Positions 6,830 to 15,711 are shown, numbered from the stretch's first letter. The stretch: 32,021 nucleotides of DNA from an uncultured Fidelibacterota bacterium (GCA_902575395.1 CACGRA010000009.1:1-32021), one strand, 5' to 3'. The notes: a model not told the origin generated them from the sequence alone. Made by a program: numbers and translations.

Positions 6830-7780
6830 GTGATTTATGACAACATACTACAAACAATCGGCTCTACCCCTGTTGTAAAGCTTAACTTTATTGCTTCTCA
6901 CTTAGAATGCAACATGTTTGCAAAATTAGAATTGTTTAATCCTGGAGGATCTGTAAAAGATCGCATTGCGTTTGAAATGATAGATTGTGCTGAAAAAAGT
7001 GGTACAATTAAACCAGGTGATACTCTTATTGAAGCAACCTCCGGAAATACAGGAATTGGTCTTGCGTTAGGAGCTGCTGTCAAAGGGTATAAACTTATCA
7101 TAGTTATGCCTGAAAAAATGAGCATGGAAAAAGAGCTCACAATCAAAGCATTAGGGGCAGAAATTATTAGAACACGCACCGAAGCTGAATATAATGATCC
7201 AGATAGTAATTTTTCTATCGCAAAAAAATTAAATAGTGAAATTCCAAATAGCCATATACTAGACCAATGGGAAAACAAATGTAACCCTGATTGTCACCAC
7301 GACAATACTGCTCAAGAAATATTAGATGATTTTGGTACTGATTTAGACATGGTTGTCATGGGAGTTGGTACCGGAGGAACCATTACTGGAGTTGGAAAAC
7401 GTCTCAAAAAAGAAATTCCTGGTATCCAAATTATTGGCGCAGATCCCTATGGTTCAATCCTCGGAGGTGGCGATGAAGTCCATTCATACCATGTTGAAGG
7501 CATTGGATATGACTTTTTTCCAAAGATTTTTGATAGCTCTGTCGTCGATAAATTTGTAAAAGTAAACGACAAAGATAGTTTTGAAACCGCTAGAAGCCTT
7601 ATAAAAGACGAAGGGCTCTTAATCGGAGGTTCATGTGGTGCAGCTACTTTTGCGGCTTTAGAGGCAGCAAAATCACTCAAAAAAGGACAAAATTGCCTAG
7701 TAATCCTTCCTGATGGAGTTCGAAATTATATGAGAAAGTTTATTTCGGACGACTGGATGGAAGAAAACAATCTTACTTAG
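6830..7780 (+). CDS. Cystathionine beta-synthase-type PLP enzyme (catalytic core only)
   Basis: The 316-residue protein is a fold-type II PLP enzyme of the cysteine synthase/cystathionine beta-synthase family. The Schiff-base lysine is Lys43 in NPGGSVKDR. TSGNTGIGLAL binds the substrate carboxylate, GTGGT binds the PLP phosphate, and GGSCGA closes the site. Segments such as VEGIGYDF, ADPYGSIL and VILPDGVRNYMRKF resemble eukaryotic-type cystathionine beta-synthase more than CysK, so the serine-homocysteine reaction is the better guess; cysteine synthase activity remains possible. The heme-binding N-terminus and C-terminal CBS domains of the animal enzyme are absent. The usual AHYDTT segment reads CHHDNT here, with His157 at the Tyr position. 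The start is GTG with no visible Shine-Dalgarno, and an in-frame stop at 6818 excludes anything longer. The 3' end overlaps convergent uvrC by 8 nt. Confidence 0.88.
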   Translation: MIYDNILQTIGSTPVVKLNFIASHLECNMFAKLELFNPGGSVKDRIAFEMIDCAEKSGTIKPGDTLIEATSGNTGIGLALGAAVKGYKLIIVMPEKMSMEKELTIKALGAEIIRTRTEAEYNDPDSNFSIAKKLNSEIPNSHILDQWENKCNPDCHHDNTAQEILDDFGTDLDMVVMGVGTGGTITGVGKRLKKEIPGIQIIGADPYGSILGGGDEVHSYHVEGIGYDFFPKIFDSSVVDKFVKVNDKDSFETARSLIKDEGLLIGGSCGAATFAALEAAKSLKKGQNCLVILPDGVRNYMRKFISDDWMEENNLT

Positions 7781-9374
7781 TCAACATTCTTTTTGTGCGT
7801 TTACTTCTTTGAAAGGTAACAGCAAACCTGTGAGCTTCATCTCGTATTTGTTTTAATAGATTTAATGCTGGAGAACTTTTTCCAATTCTCAAAGGTTGTT
7901 TCTTGCTCGGAATAAACACTTCTTCTAGCTTTTTGGCTAATGCTATCATCGGAAGATTTAATTCTAGTTCATCTAAAGATAATTTCGCAGAAGAAAGCTG
8001 TCCTTTTCCTCCATCAATCAAAATTAAATCAGGCAATGGATTTTTCTCATTAAGCTGTCTTTTGTATCGACGATATACCACTTCTTTCATCGATTCAAAA
8101 TCATCAATTTTTTCAACATTTATATTATACTTTCGATACCCGCTTTTATATGGTTTTCCATCCTTAAATACTACCATAGATGCAACCGTATCTGTTCCTC
8201 CTAAATGAGAAATATCAAATGCCTCAATTAACCTAGGGCTAACGTCTAAATTGAGAACATCTTTTAGCTCTTGAAGAATTTTTGGAACATAATCTTTACG
8301 TTTCTTCAAGTTTAACAACCATTCATTGAGTAATAATTGAGCATTTTTACCAGCTAATTTCACTTCTTTTAGCTTCTGTGATCGTTTTGGAACAGAAAAC
8401 CGTACTTTTTTCCCATTTAAATTGGATAACCAGTCTTCTAAATCTTCTTTTTCAGCAGGCAATTCTGGAAGATATATCTTCGATGGGATATATGCAGAAT
8501 TCATGTAAAAATTTACAACTACAGATCGTAACAAATCTTCTACTGGAAGATTGGTTTTGGATGAGATTTTCTCTCTACTAATAATGCGTCCTTCTTGAAT
8601 ACGTAAAATCACTACCACGTGATAATCATCTTTTGATCGCACCCCAATAATGTCACGATTAGAAAAATCAGCCTCTAGTTTGCGCTGACGTGTTTTAAAG
8701 CTTTTGATTGCTCTTAATTGATCTCGCACTCTTGCTGCTTCTTCATACATCCTTTTTGAAGAAAAAAAGTCCATTTTTTTGTTCAATTTTTTCTCTACAG
8801 ACTTGGTATTTCCTTTTAAAAACAAAACCATATGATCAATCATTTCTTGATACTCTTTTTGATTAATTCTAACAAGACCTAGTCCTTTCTTAATAACCGA
8901 TTTGTCATCAAGTTCTACATAACAATTTCGAATTGGAAATGCTCGATTTAATACATCAACAAGTCGTCGCATTGATTTCACATCGGTATAGGGGCCAAAA
9001 TAAGTTGATTTATCATTGGAAATCTTTCTAGTAATCTCAATTTTAGGCAATGTTTCATTGGTAATTTTTAAATATGGAAATGATTTATCATCCTTCAATT
9101 GGACATTATACTTTGGTTTATGTTTTTTAATGAGGGTTGATTCAGTAATGAAGGCCTCTGCCTCATCCTGACATACAATCCACTCTAATCCGTCAATTCG
9201 CTTAATTAATGACTGTTCTTTGGGAGCACGGTATGTTTTCTTCTGAAAATAAGATTTAACCCTCTTTTTGAGGTTTTTCGCCTTCCCTATATAAATAATG
9301 CGGTCAGTTTTATCTTTGAATTGATAAATACCAGGAGAATCTGGTAATCCACTAATTGTTGATGTAAGAGTTAT
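7773..9374 (-). CDS. uvrC: UvrC, excinuclease ABC subunit C (probable AUA start, no HhH tail)
   Basis: UvrC makes both incisions around lesions in nucleotide excision repair with UvrA and UvrB. The track ORF (7773-9098, TTG) lacks the N-terminal nuclease domain, but the frame stays open upstream. It encodes LPDSPGIYQFKD and IIYIGKAKNLKKR, a complete GIY-YIG domain. No ATG, GTG or TTG occurs between the upstream stop (9408-9410) and that domain. The best start is ATA at 9372-9374, 8 nt after GGAG (9383-9386) and 1 nt after the trkH stop, giving 533 residues. A UVR domain lies at about 197-227. The RNase H-like domain keeps Asp387 (DISH), Asp454 (LIDGGKGQ), Asp512 and His515 (DEAHRF). The protein stops right after this domain, so the usual C-terminal HhH pair is missing. 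Confidence 0.9.
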   Translation of the reverse strand: MTLTSTISGLPDSPGIYQFKDKTDRIIYIGKAKNLKKRVKSYFQKKTYRAPKEQSLIKRIDGLEWIVCQDEAEAFITESTLIKKHKPKYNVQLKDDKSFPYLKITNETLPKIEITRKISNDKSTYFGPYTDVKSMRRLVDVLNRAFPIRNCYVELDDKSVIKKGLGLVRINQKEYQEMIDHMVLFLKGNTKSVEKKLNKKMDFFSSKRMYEEAARVRDQLRAIKSFKTRQRKLEADFSNRDIIGVRSKDDYHVVVILRIQEGRIISREKISSKTNLPVEDLLRSVVVNFYMNSAYIPSKIYLPELPAEKEDLEDWLSNLNGKKVRFSVPKRSQKLKEVKLAGKNAQLLLNEWLLNLKKRKDYVPKILQELKDVLNLDVSPRLIEAFDISHLGGTDTVASMVVFKDGKPYKSGYRKYNINVEKIDDFESMKEVVYRRYKRQLNEKNPLPDLILIDGGKGQLSSAKLSLDELELNLPMIALAKKLEEVFIPSKKQPLRIGKSSPALNLLKQIRDEAHRFAVTFQRSKRTKRMLTK

Positions 9375-9375
9375 T

Positions 9376-10806
9376 TTATGTTCTCCAGTATGTCTTTGTA
9401 AACAATACTAATACTGCAAAAATTTCTAACCTTCCAAGCAACATACAAAACATCATGATATATTTACCAGCAAGCGGCATACTTAAGTAGGAATCCATTG
9501 GACCAAACTGTCCCAATGAAGGGCCAATATTCCCCATCCCTGATGCTGCAGCTCCAAAGGAAGATTCCATATCAATTCCCATTGCTGAAAACGAGAATGC
9601 AGCAAAGAAAAAGAAAAAGATATAAAATAAGAAGAAGCCTAACGTTTTTCGTATCACTTCATCTTGAATGATTTGCGAACCAATGCGTATTGGAATAATT
9701 GCTTTTGAATGTAATGCTCGTTTTAATTCTGCTCTTGCATACTTATACACTGCAACTAATCTAATAATTTTCATTCCACCACTTGTTGAACCTCCCATTG
9801 CTCCAACAAACATTAAACCAAATAACATAAACTGCTTCACGTATGGTGTCCATAATTCATAGTCCGTAGCTGTGTACCCTGTGCTTGTTAAAATTGCTGT
9901 TACTTGAAAAACAGTATCTAAGATATTGGACCCATTAGAAGTCATATATGATATAAACAAAATCAAAAATGAAACCACTCCAATAACTCCCATATAATAT
10001 AAAAATTCTGTATCTCTTGTATATGAACGGAATCCACCTTTTAATGCTCGAAAATGTAAGGCAAAATTTGTGCCTCCAATTATCATAAACAAAAGAATAA
10101 CACTTTTTACATAAATTGACTGATCATTGAGACTTGTATTAAATGTGGAGAATCCACCTGTTGGCATAGTTGTAAATGCATGTGCAATTGCATCAAAAAA
10201 AGTCATTGATGGCGCATAAGAAAGCAGTAGAAATTCAACAAATGTAAACCCTATGTAAAAACTTAATAATATCTTTGCTGTATCTTGTATTCTAGGACTT
10301 ATTTTTTCAGATGCAGGACCAGGGAATTCTAAATTGAATAATTTCTCACCTGACACCCCTAATAATGGCAACAACGCAATAGTAAATACAACAATACCTA
10401 ATCCACCAAGCCACTGTAAAAATGCTCTCCATAAGAGAATACTTTTTGGAATGCTTTCAATATCAGTTAAGATTGTTGCTCCAGTAGTTGTTACCCCAGA
10501 AACTGCCTCAAATAATGCATCAGAATAACTTGGGAAATGTCCCGAATAATAAAATGGTAAAGAACCAAACACAGACGCTAACACCCAACCAAAAACAACT
10601 GCTAAGAAAACATCTCTATTAGAAAAAGATCGTGCTTTCCTTGATAGATAGAAGATAGGAATTACACTGGCAAACGAAAATCCTGCTATCTTAAATAAAT
10701 ATAAATTTCCACTATCTAAATAATCGAGTAACCCTGGAATTAACAATGAAAATGATAAAAACATTACCAACATTGATAAAAATCTAAATGTAGGGCGTAA
10801 ACTCAT
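9376..10806 (-). CDS. trkH: TrkH-family potassium uptake channel subunit
   Basis: The 476-residue polytopic membrane protein has four pore-loop repeats as in TrkH/KtrB. The filter-type segments are visible in order: TTTGATILT (about 110), TTMPTGGFST (about 220), TSTGYTATDY (about 315) and GNIGPSLGQ (about 435). Each has the glycine that lines the K+ filter. It works at the inner membrane with the cytosolic RCK subunit TrkA. That subunit is encoded immediately upstream and overlaps by 1 nt (TAATG). uvrC follows after a 1-nt gap. The length fits TrkH rather than the shorter KtrB. Confidence 0.95.
   Translation of the reverse strand: MSLRPTFRFLSMLVMFLSFSLLIPGLLDYLDSGNLYLFKIAGFSFASVIPIFYLSRKARSFSNRDVFLAVVFGWVLASVFGSLPFYYSGHFPSYSDALFEAVSGVTTTGATILTDIESIPKSILLWRAFLQWLGGLGIVVFTIALLPLLGVSGEKLFNLEFPGPASEKISPRIQDTAKILLSFYIGFTFVEFLLLSYAPSMTFFDAIAHAFTTMPTGGFSTFNTSLNDQSIYVKSVILLFMIIGGTNFALHFRALKGGFRSYTRDTEFLYYMGVIGVVSFLILFISYMTSNGSNILDTVFQVTAILTSTGYTATDYELWTPYVKQFMLFGLMFVGAMGGSTSGGMKIIRLVAVYKYARAELKRALHSKAIIPIRIGSQIIQDEVIRKTLGFFLFYIFFFFFAAFSFSAMGIDMESSFGAAASGMGNIGPSLGQFGPMDSYLSMPLAGKYIMMFCMLLGRLEIFAVLVLFTKTYWRT
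9383..9386 (-). promoter_or_regulatory. Shine-Dalgarno deciding the uvrC start
   Basis: GGAG on the minus strand lies inside the last codons of trkH. It is 8 nt from ATA (9374-9372), the first codon that gives a UvrC N-terminus of normal length. The next candidate start, ATT at 9356-9354, is about 26 nt away and too far. The trkH TAA lies between the site and the start, which suits coupled translation. Confidence 0.55.
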
Positions 10807-12158
10807 TATTCTGGTTTAAATATGCTCGTAACTTCTTTTACTTTTGAATTAATACAGAAAATAAGAACAGTATCGTTTGGAAGAATTTGATAATCGCCGC
10901 TTGGGATTGCAATATGACCATTATGATTTACCAACGCAATCAAACTACCGTGTGGCAGATTTAAGTTAGCGACTGGAACTCTTGATGCTTTTGAATTATT
11001 CTCTACTTCAAGCTCAATTGCTTCCATTCCAAGTCTACTAAAAATCTGAATAACGTTATCTTTTTGATCAATGCGAATCGCTTTAACAATCGAATTAACG
11101 CTCGAAGTATTCTTGCTCACTATCGCACCCAAACCAAGATCAGACATACTTTTTACATAATCGGGGTTTGATACGTGAATAACAGACTGCTTGACTTTTA
11201 GCTGTTTTGCTAAAATACCAGCTAACAAATTAAGCTGCTCATCTTCAGTAACTGCTATAAAAGAATCTACTTCACTAATATTTTCATTTTTTAAGAATTC
11301 TACATCGGTTGCATCAGCATTCATTACAATAGATTCACCTAATTCACTAGCAACCGTTTTTGCTTTCTCTTCTGAGCTATCTACTAATCTTACAGACATA
11401 GAATCTTCTAATTCTCTTGCAATTTTTCGCCCTATTTTGCTTGCTCCAGCAATCATAACTCTTTTTGAGTTGGATATGGAAACACCAAGAGAAGAGAGCA
11501 AGAGGTTTAAATTTTTTGACTTAACAAAAAAGAAGACATTATCATCTGGTTCAAATTTAAACGATCCGGATGGAATTGTCATTTTTTCATCTCTTACAAT
11601 TGCAACAATTAACGATTTAAAATCTGTGTTTCCTTTATGAAAATCTTCTACCGTAGTGTTAACAATTTTTGATCTATGATTTAATTTTTTCGAAAATAAT
11701 ACTGCTTTTCCGTTCTCAAATTCATAAAACTTATCTGCATAAGGATGTTTTACAAGTCTTACAATTTCTTTTGCGACTTCATATTCTGGATGAATTACTT
11801 CATCAATTCCAAATTTTTCTGGACTAATACTTCCGTCTCCATTGTTTCTATAGTCAGTATTACGAAGTCGAGCTACAATTTTCTTTGCTCCTAATGTGTG
11901 TGACTGCATAGAAGCAATTAAATTTGTTTCATCAGAATTTGTCATACAAAAAACATAATCTGCCTCTGAAACGTTTGCTTCTTTTAGAATTGTAGCATCA
12001 GAACCATTGCCTTTAATAACAATAACATCAAGATGTTCAGTAGCACGTTGACATTTTATAGAATTGGTATCGATTACTGCGATATCATAATCGAGTTCAC
12101 TAAGAGATTTAGCAATGTGGAAGCCAACTTCGCCTGCCCCTATAATCACGACTCTCAT
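10806..12158 (-). CDS. trkA: TrkA, regulatory NAD-binding subunit of Trk potassium uptake
   Basis: The 450-residue protein contains two tandem RCK modules, the layout of full-length TrkA. The first Rossmann fold starts VVIIGAGEVGFHIAKSL with Asp in AVIDTN. The second starts around residue 235 with VMIAGASKIGRKIAREL. Each is followed by a RCK_C domain; the second ends in PNDTVLIFC. TrkA forms a ring under TrkH and gates K+ uptake in response to nucleotides such as NAD(H) or ATP. It is in an operon with trkH. A 48-nt gap separates it from murA upstream; no terminator is visible there, so the whole run may be one transcript. Confidence 0.95.
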   Translation of the reverse strand: MRVVIIGAGEVGFHIAKSLSELDYDIAVIDTNSIKCQRATEHLDVIVIKGNGSDATILKEANVSEADYVFCMTNSDETNLIASMQSHTLGAKKIVARLRNTDYRNNGDGSISPEKFGIDEVIHPEYEVAKEIVRLVKHPYADKFYEFENGKAVLFSKKLNHRSKIVNTTVEDFHKGNTDFKSLIVAIVRDEKMTIPSGSFKFEPDDNVFFFVKSKNLNLLLSSLGVSISNSKRVMIAGASKIGRKIARELEDSMSVRLVDSSEEKAKTVASELGESIVMNADATDVEFLKNENISEVDSFIAVTEDEQLNLLAGILAKQLKVKQSVIHVSNPDYVKSMSDLGLGAIVSKNTSSVNSIVKAIRIDQKDNVIQIFSRLGMEAIELEVENNSKASRVPVANLNLPHGSLIALVNHNGHIAIPSGDYQILPNDTVLIFCINSKVKEVTSIFKPE

Positions 12159-12206
12159 AATTGAAACAATCTATTAATAATTATAAAAAAAACAATAATA
12201 TTTCGA

Positions 12207-13466
12207 TTATTTCTTTCTGATTATTTTTGCACCAATTTTTGACAATTTTTCTTCAATCTTATCATACCCTCTGTCAATATGGTAAACTCTATTTATAGTA
12301 CTATTCCCCTCTGCGCATAATGCAGCAAGAATAAGACAAGCACTAGCTCTTAAATCAGTTGAAGTAACATTGGCAGCAATTAATTTTCTTTGTCCTTTTA
12401 TAGATGCAGTTGCTGTTTTTAAATCAACGCTTATATCACAACCAAGTCTATTTAACTCTGGAACGTGATTAAAGCGATCAAAATAGATATTTTCTTTTAA
12501 TGTAGAATCTCCAGAAGCAACACTCATTAGCAGCATCCATTGTGCTTGCAAGTCTGTTGCAAAGCCTGGGTATTCATTTGTTTCTATATCGTAAGGATTA
12601 ATGTTGCCATCTGATAAAATTGTAATACTATCATTTTCAACTCTAATATTGACATTAGCATGCTCTAAACAAGAAATAATAGTTTTTAAGTGATCTGGAT
12701 TAACTTTATTCAATTTAACTTCTCCTCCAGTTGCAGCTACGCCCATAAGAAAAGTTCCTGCTTCAATCCTATCAGGTATAACATCGACACTATCAACATT
12801 TTGAAGAGAAGTAACGCCTTCAATTTGTAAAATATTTGTACCAATACCTGAAATTTTTGCACCCATACTGTTTAAAAAATGACATAATTGCTGAATTTCA
12901 GGTTCAGCCGCAGCATTATGTATTTCAGTATCTCCATCAGCCAATATAGAAGCCATAAGAACATTTCCAGTCGCTCCAACAGAAATTTTAGGAAAAACTA
13001 TTTTATTCCCTTTTAATTGATTGGATTTAGCAATGATATATCCTTCTTCTAAATCAACAGTAGCTCCTAATTGTTTTATGCCTTCAATATGGAAATCTAC
13101 AGGCCTTGGCCCCCAAGCACATCCTCCAGGTAGAGAAACTTTTGCTTCTCCAAATTTTGCTAATAATGGGCCTAGAACATAAAAAGAAGCTCTCATTGTT
13201 CTAACTAAATCATAAGGAGCATATGGATTATTCAAAGACTGTGAATTGATATGAATTTTACCGCTAGATAAATCAACTTCTGAACCCATCCCCTTTAACA
13301 AATCAGACATCGTTATTGAGTCAGAAAGGTTCGGAACATTTGAAATAGTTAGTTGGTTGGTGTTTAGAATTGATGCAGCCATAAGAGGCAAAACAGCATT
13401 CTTTGCACCGCTAATATCAACATCACCAAATAATTGATTTTTTCCTTCTATTTCAAAATAATCCAT
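12207..13466 (-). CDS. murA: MurA, UDP-N-acetylglucosamine 1-carboxyvinyltransferase
   Basis: MurA transfers enolpyruvate from PEP to UDP-GlcNAc, the first committed step of peptidoglycan synthesis, in the cytoplasm. The 419-residue length is standard. Residues expected for the active site are present: KNAVLP (Lys22-Asn23) and the catalytic-loop cysteine, Cys116 in LPGGCAWGPRPVDFH. Because this cysteine is the fosfomycin target, the enzyme is predicted to be sensitive; enzymes with Asp there are resistant. A TDLQAQ segment near residue 305 is the usual substrate-binding Asp region. It is 4 nt downstream of acpS on the same strand. Confidence 0.96.
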   Translation of the reverse strand: MDYFEIEGKNQLFGDVDISGAKNAVLPLMAASILNTNQLTISNVPNLSDSITMSDLLKGMGSEVDLSSGKIHINSQSLNNPYAPYDLVRTMRASFYVLGPLLAKFGEAKVSLPGGCAWGPRPVDFHIEGIKQLGATVDLEEGYIIAKSNQLKGNKIVFPKISVGATGNVLMASILADGDTEIHNAAAEPEIQQLCHFLNSMGAKISGIGTNILQIEGVTSLQNVDSVDVIPDRIEAGTFLMGVAATGGEVKLNKVNPDHLKTIISCLEHANVNIRVENDSITILSDGNINPYDIETNEYPGFATDLQAQWMLLMSVASGDSTLKENIYFDRFNHVPELNRLGCDISVDLKTATASIKGQRKLIAANVTSTDLRASACLILAALCAEGNSTINRVYHIDRGYDKIEEKLSKIGAKIIRKK

Positions 13467-13470
13467 AGAC

Positions 13471-13821
13471 TTATTTGACTACGCAAAATGCAATAGCATA
13501 GTTCCCGTCATGTGCTATTGAAATATCAATATCTGATTGTTTCTTTGACTTGATTGAAACATATGGTTTTCCATTGTCAGCATTAAGAATTTCTAAAGAT
13601 TTGAATGTATGCATATTATTTTTATTGTATGATGATAATGCTTTTTTGATTGCTTCTTTCGCAGCAAATCTACCTGAAAAATATTGAGATTGATTATACT
13701 TACATTCAGAGTTTGATATTTCTTGATCGGAAAAAATTTTATTTAAAAATCTATCTTTATTTTTTGAGTTGAGAATTTTTTCAACTCTGCTAACTAAAAC
13801 TATATCTATTCCAACGCCCAT
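13471..13821 (-). CDS. acpS: AcpS, holo-[acyl-carrier-protein] synthase
   Basis: AcpS attaches the 4'-phosphopantetheine arm of coenzyme A to acyl carrier protein. The protein shows the magnesium-binding GVGIDIVLVSRVEKIL at the N-terminus and FAAKEAIKKAL in the middle, both AcpS signatures, and ends IAHDGNYAIAFCVV as usual. The track starts at an ATG 24 nt upstream (13845), inside the HAD gene. I prefer the ATG at 13821, which gives MGVGIDIV and 116 residues, places the start 1 nt after the HAD stop, and matches the usual AcpS N-terminus. The longer start would add MMISTKNN. Neither start has a strong Shine-Dalgarno. Confidence 0.93.
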   Translation of the reverse strand: MGVGIDIVLVSRVEKILNSKNKDRFLNKIFSDQEISNSECKYNQSQYFSGRFAAKEAIKKALSSYNKNNMHTFKSLEILNADNGKPYVSIKSKKQSDIDISIAHDGNYAIAFCVVK

Positions 13822-13822
13822 A

Positions 13823-14506
13823 TTATTCTTTGTTGATATCATCAATAATGCTAATTATATCTGATATGTCTTCAATATCCCAATTTGCACCAGACTCTTT
13901 AACGCCAAAGTGATCCCCATATTTAGCAAATATTGTTCTTATGCCCATATTTTTTGCACCAACAACATCTCTTTCTGGCCAATCACCAACCATTAATACA
14001 TCATCTTTTGACATATTTAATTTACCTAAAGCTAGTTTAAAAGGAGCAGGAGATGGTTTGCGTTCTTTTGAATCATCAAAAGTTACAACAACATCAAAAA
14101 CATCATGAATGCCTAAAGCATAAATCCTCATCCATGCTTCTCTACTAGGAGCATCCGATACAATAGCTAATTTTATACCTTTCTTCGTTAATTCTTCTAA
14201 TGTGTCATGTACGTTTGGGTATGCTTTTAAATTGTCAGCTTTAGCTTTTCTGTATGCCATTACACCAGCAGCTAAATACTTGTAATCAACATAACCGATT
14301 TTTTCTCGAAGAAAATCATTGAAAACTAACTGGTTTTCCCAACCTCCTTCTTCATAGAGATGCATAACTTCTTTATAAGAAGATTCAATGTCAATATCAA
14401 GGCCGGCTTCAGACATTGCAACGAGAGCATTTCGAACAGACTCTCTTTTCATTGTTACAAAATCAAGTAGCGTGTTATCTAAATCAAAAATAACCGCTTT
14501 AATCAT
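13823..14506 (-). CDS. HAD-superfamily hydrolase, subfamily IA
   Basis: The 227-residue protein carries all HAD motifs. Motif I is FDLDNTLLD with both aspartates (residues 8-16), motif II is the Ser in IVSDA, motif III the Lys in ERKPSPAPF, and motif IV VGDWPERDV. An all-helical cap of about 80 residues sits after motif I (C1 cap). Overall it resembles the TIGR02253-type phosphatases and pyrimidine 5'-nucleotidase-like enzymes, so a small phosphorylated metabolite is the likely substrate; which one cannot be told. Its ATG overlaps the TPR gene stop by 4 nt (ATGA) and acpS follows directly, so co-translation is likely. Confidence 0.9.
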   Translation of the reverse strand: MIKAVIFDLDNTLLDFVTMKRESVRNALVAMSEAGLDIDIESSYKEVMHLYEEGGWENQLVFNDFLREKIGYVDYKYLAAGVMAYRKAKADNLKAYPNVHDTLEELTKKGIKLAIVSDAPSREAWMRIYALGIHDVFDVVVTFDDSKERKPSPAPFKLALGKLNMSKDDVLMVGDWPERDVVGAKNMGIRTIFAKYGDHFGVKESGANWDIEDISDIISIIDDINKE

Positions 14507-15711
14507 TCAAATTTCTCAGGATTTTTAACCCTATCAATTTCGTATTCTGCCATCTTTCTCCATTGTCTATCATTTCTAGCTCTTTCAAAATGGTTGATAG
14601 CACTATTTTTATTTCCTGTGGCATTACAGTATTCAGCTATACCTAACTGAAACCATCCTCCGCCAAAATTTTTCTTTAAATCAACAGCTTCTAAGGCAGC
14701 TTCTTTAGCTTTATCACATTCACCAAGTTCGTTATAAGACTCAGCAAGAGAATACCATGACAATACTTCTCTACGATTTAATTCTACAGCTTTTTCTAGC
14801 GCTTCAACTGATCTTCTATAATCTTCTAACTTTCCTTTTCCATATGTAATACCAAGAGCATGATATGCTGCTGCATAATTTGATTTGTAACTTATCGCTG
14901 TTTTAAAACTCTTTACAGCATTATCATATTGCTGTAAATCAATAAAAATTTCACCTAAACTCTTATGTGCTTTATAGTATTTTTGGTTCAATCTTACTGT
15001 TTCTTCAAAGGCTTTTTTAGCATTGTCTATATCACCATTTTCTTTATGTGCAATCCCTAGAGCATACCAGCCTTTATCATAAGTTTTTTTAATATTTAAA
15101 GCTGATTGATAGCTTTGAATTGCTTGAGAAATATTGCCCATTTTCTTGTACAATACTCCTAATTGAAAATGCGCCTGATAAATCCTACCATTAATGCCAA
15201 GCACTTGCTTATATTTTTTCATGGCAGCTTCCAGGTTGCCACTTTTATAATCTTTATTCGCAGCATTATAAAGTTTCTTTGCAATATTTTGAATTGATTT
15301 CTTTGAATTTGCATGATTCGAATCAAGCGAGAGTGCTGATTTGTAGTTTTTTATCGCAGCATCAAAATCTTTTTTACCTTCATATGCTTTTGCAAGACCA
15401 TAAAATCCAGGCACATATTTTGGTATACTTTCTAACACTGAATTAAATCCTGAAATTGCATCATCAAATCTGCCATCTTCTATGGCTCTGTTTGCGTTAT
15501 TCGCCTTGTTATTTAATCCATTTAAACGGTCAAACTCTTTTCTTAGCTGATCATTTCCTTTGTCAGCATCAATTGCTGCAAGAATTTTCTCTCTAGCAAT
15601 ATCTAAATTTCCATTTGATAGCGCTTGCCTAGATTCTTCGAAAAGCGCTATTGCTGATGTTTGAGCAAAAATAGTTGTAAAAAATAATAGAGCTAAAATA
15701 ATCTTTTTCAT
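14503..15711 (-). CDS. Exported tetratricopeptide-repeat protein
   Basis: The 402-residue protein starts with a signal peptide: MKK, a hydrophobic core IILALLFFTTIF, then AQTSA before a probable cleavage. About eight or nine TPR units cover residues 25-390, with typical A-x-x-x-Y/F-x-x-A-L patterns such as AIKNYKSALSLDSNHA and AIQSYQSALNIKKTYDKGWYALG. It therefore probably sits in the periplasm or at an outer membrane and acts as a protein-interaction scaffold. No enzymatic domain is present and no partner can be inferred, although the adjacent genes are cytoplasmic. It is 79 nt downstream of tRNA-Leu(GAG). The track ORF 15629-15817 overlaps its start and that tRNA and is not real. Confidence 0.85.
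   Translation of the reverse strand: MKKIILALLFFTTIFAQTSAIALFEESRQALSNGNLDIAREKILAAIDADKGNDQLRKEFDRLNGLNNKANNANRAIEDGRFDDAISGFNSVLESIPKYVPGFYGLAKAYEGKKDFDAAIKNYKSALSLDSNHANSKKSIQNIAKKLYNAANKDYKSGNLEAAMKKYKQVLGINGRIYQAHFQLGVLYKKMGNISQAIQSYQSALNIKKTYDKGWYALGIAHKENGDIDNAKKAFEETVRLNQKYYKAHKSLGEIFIDLQQYDNAVKSFKTAISYKSNYAAAYHALGITYGKGKLEDYRRSVEALEKAVELNRREVLSWYSLAESYNELGECDKAKEAALEAVDLKKNFGGGWFQLGIAEYCNATGNKNSAINHFERARNDRQWRKMAEYEIDRVKNPEKFE

Noticed and set aside
13822-13845. Longer AcpS start (MMISTKNN...)
   Set aside because: Possible, but it would place the start inside the HAD gene and AcpS proteins usually begin just before GxGxDIV; the ATG at 13821 fits better.
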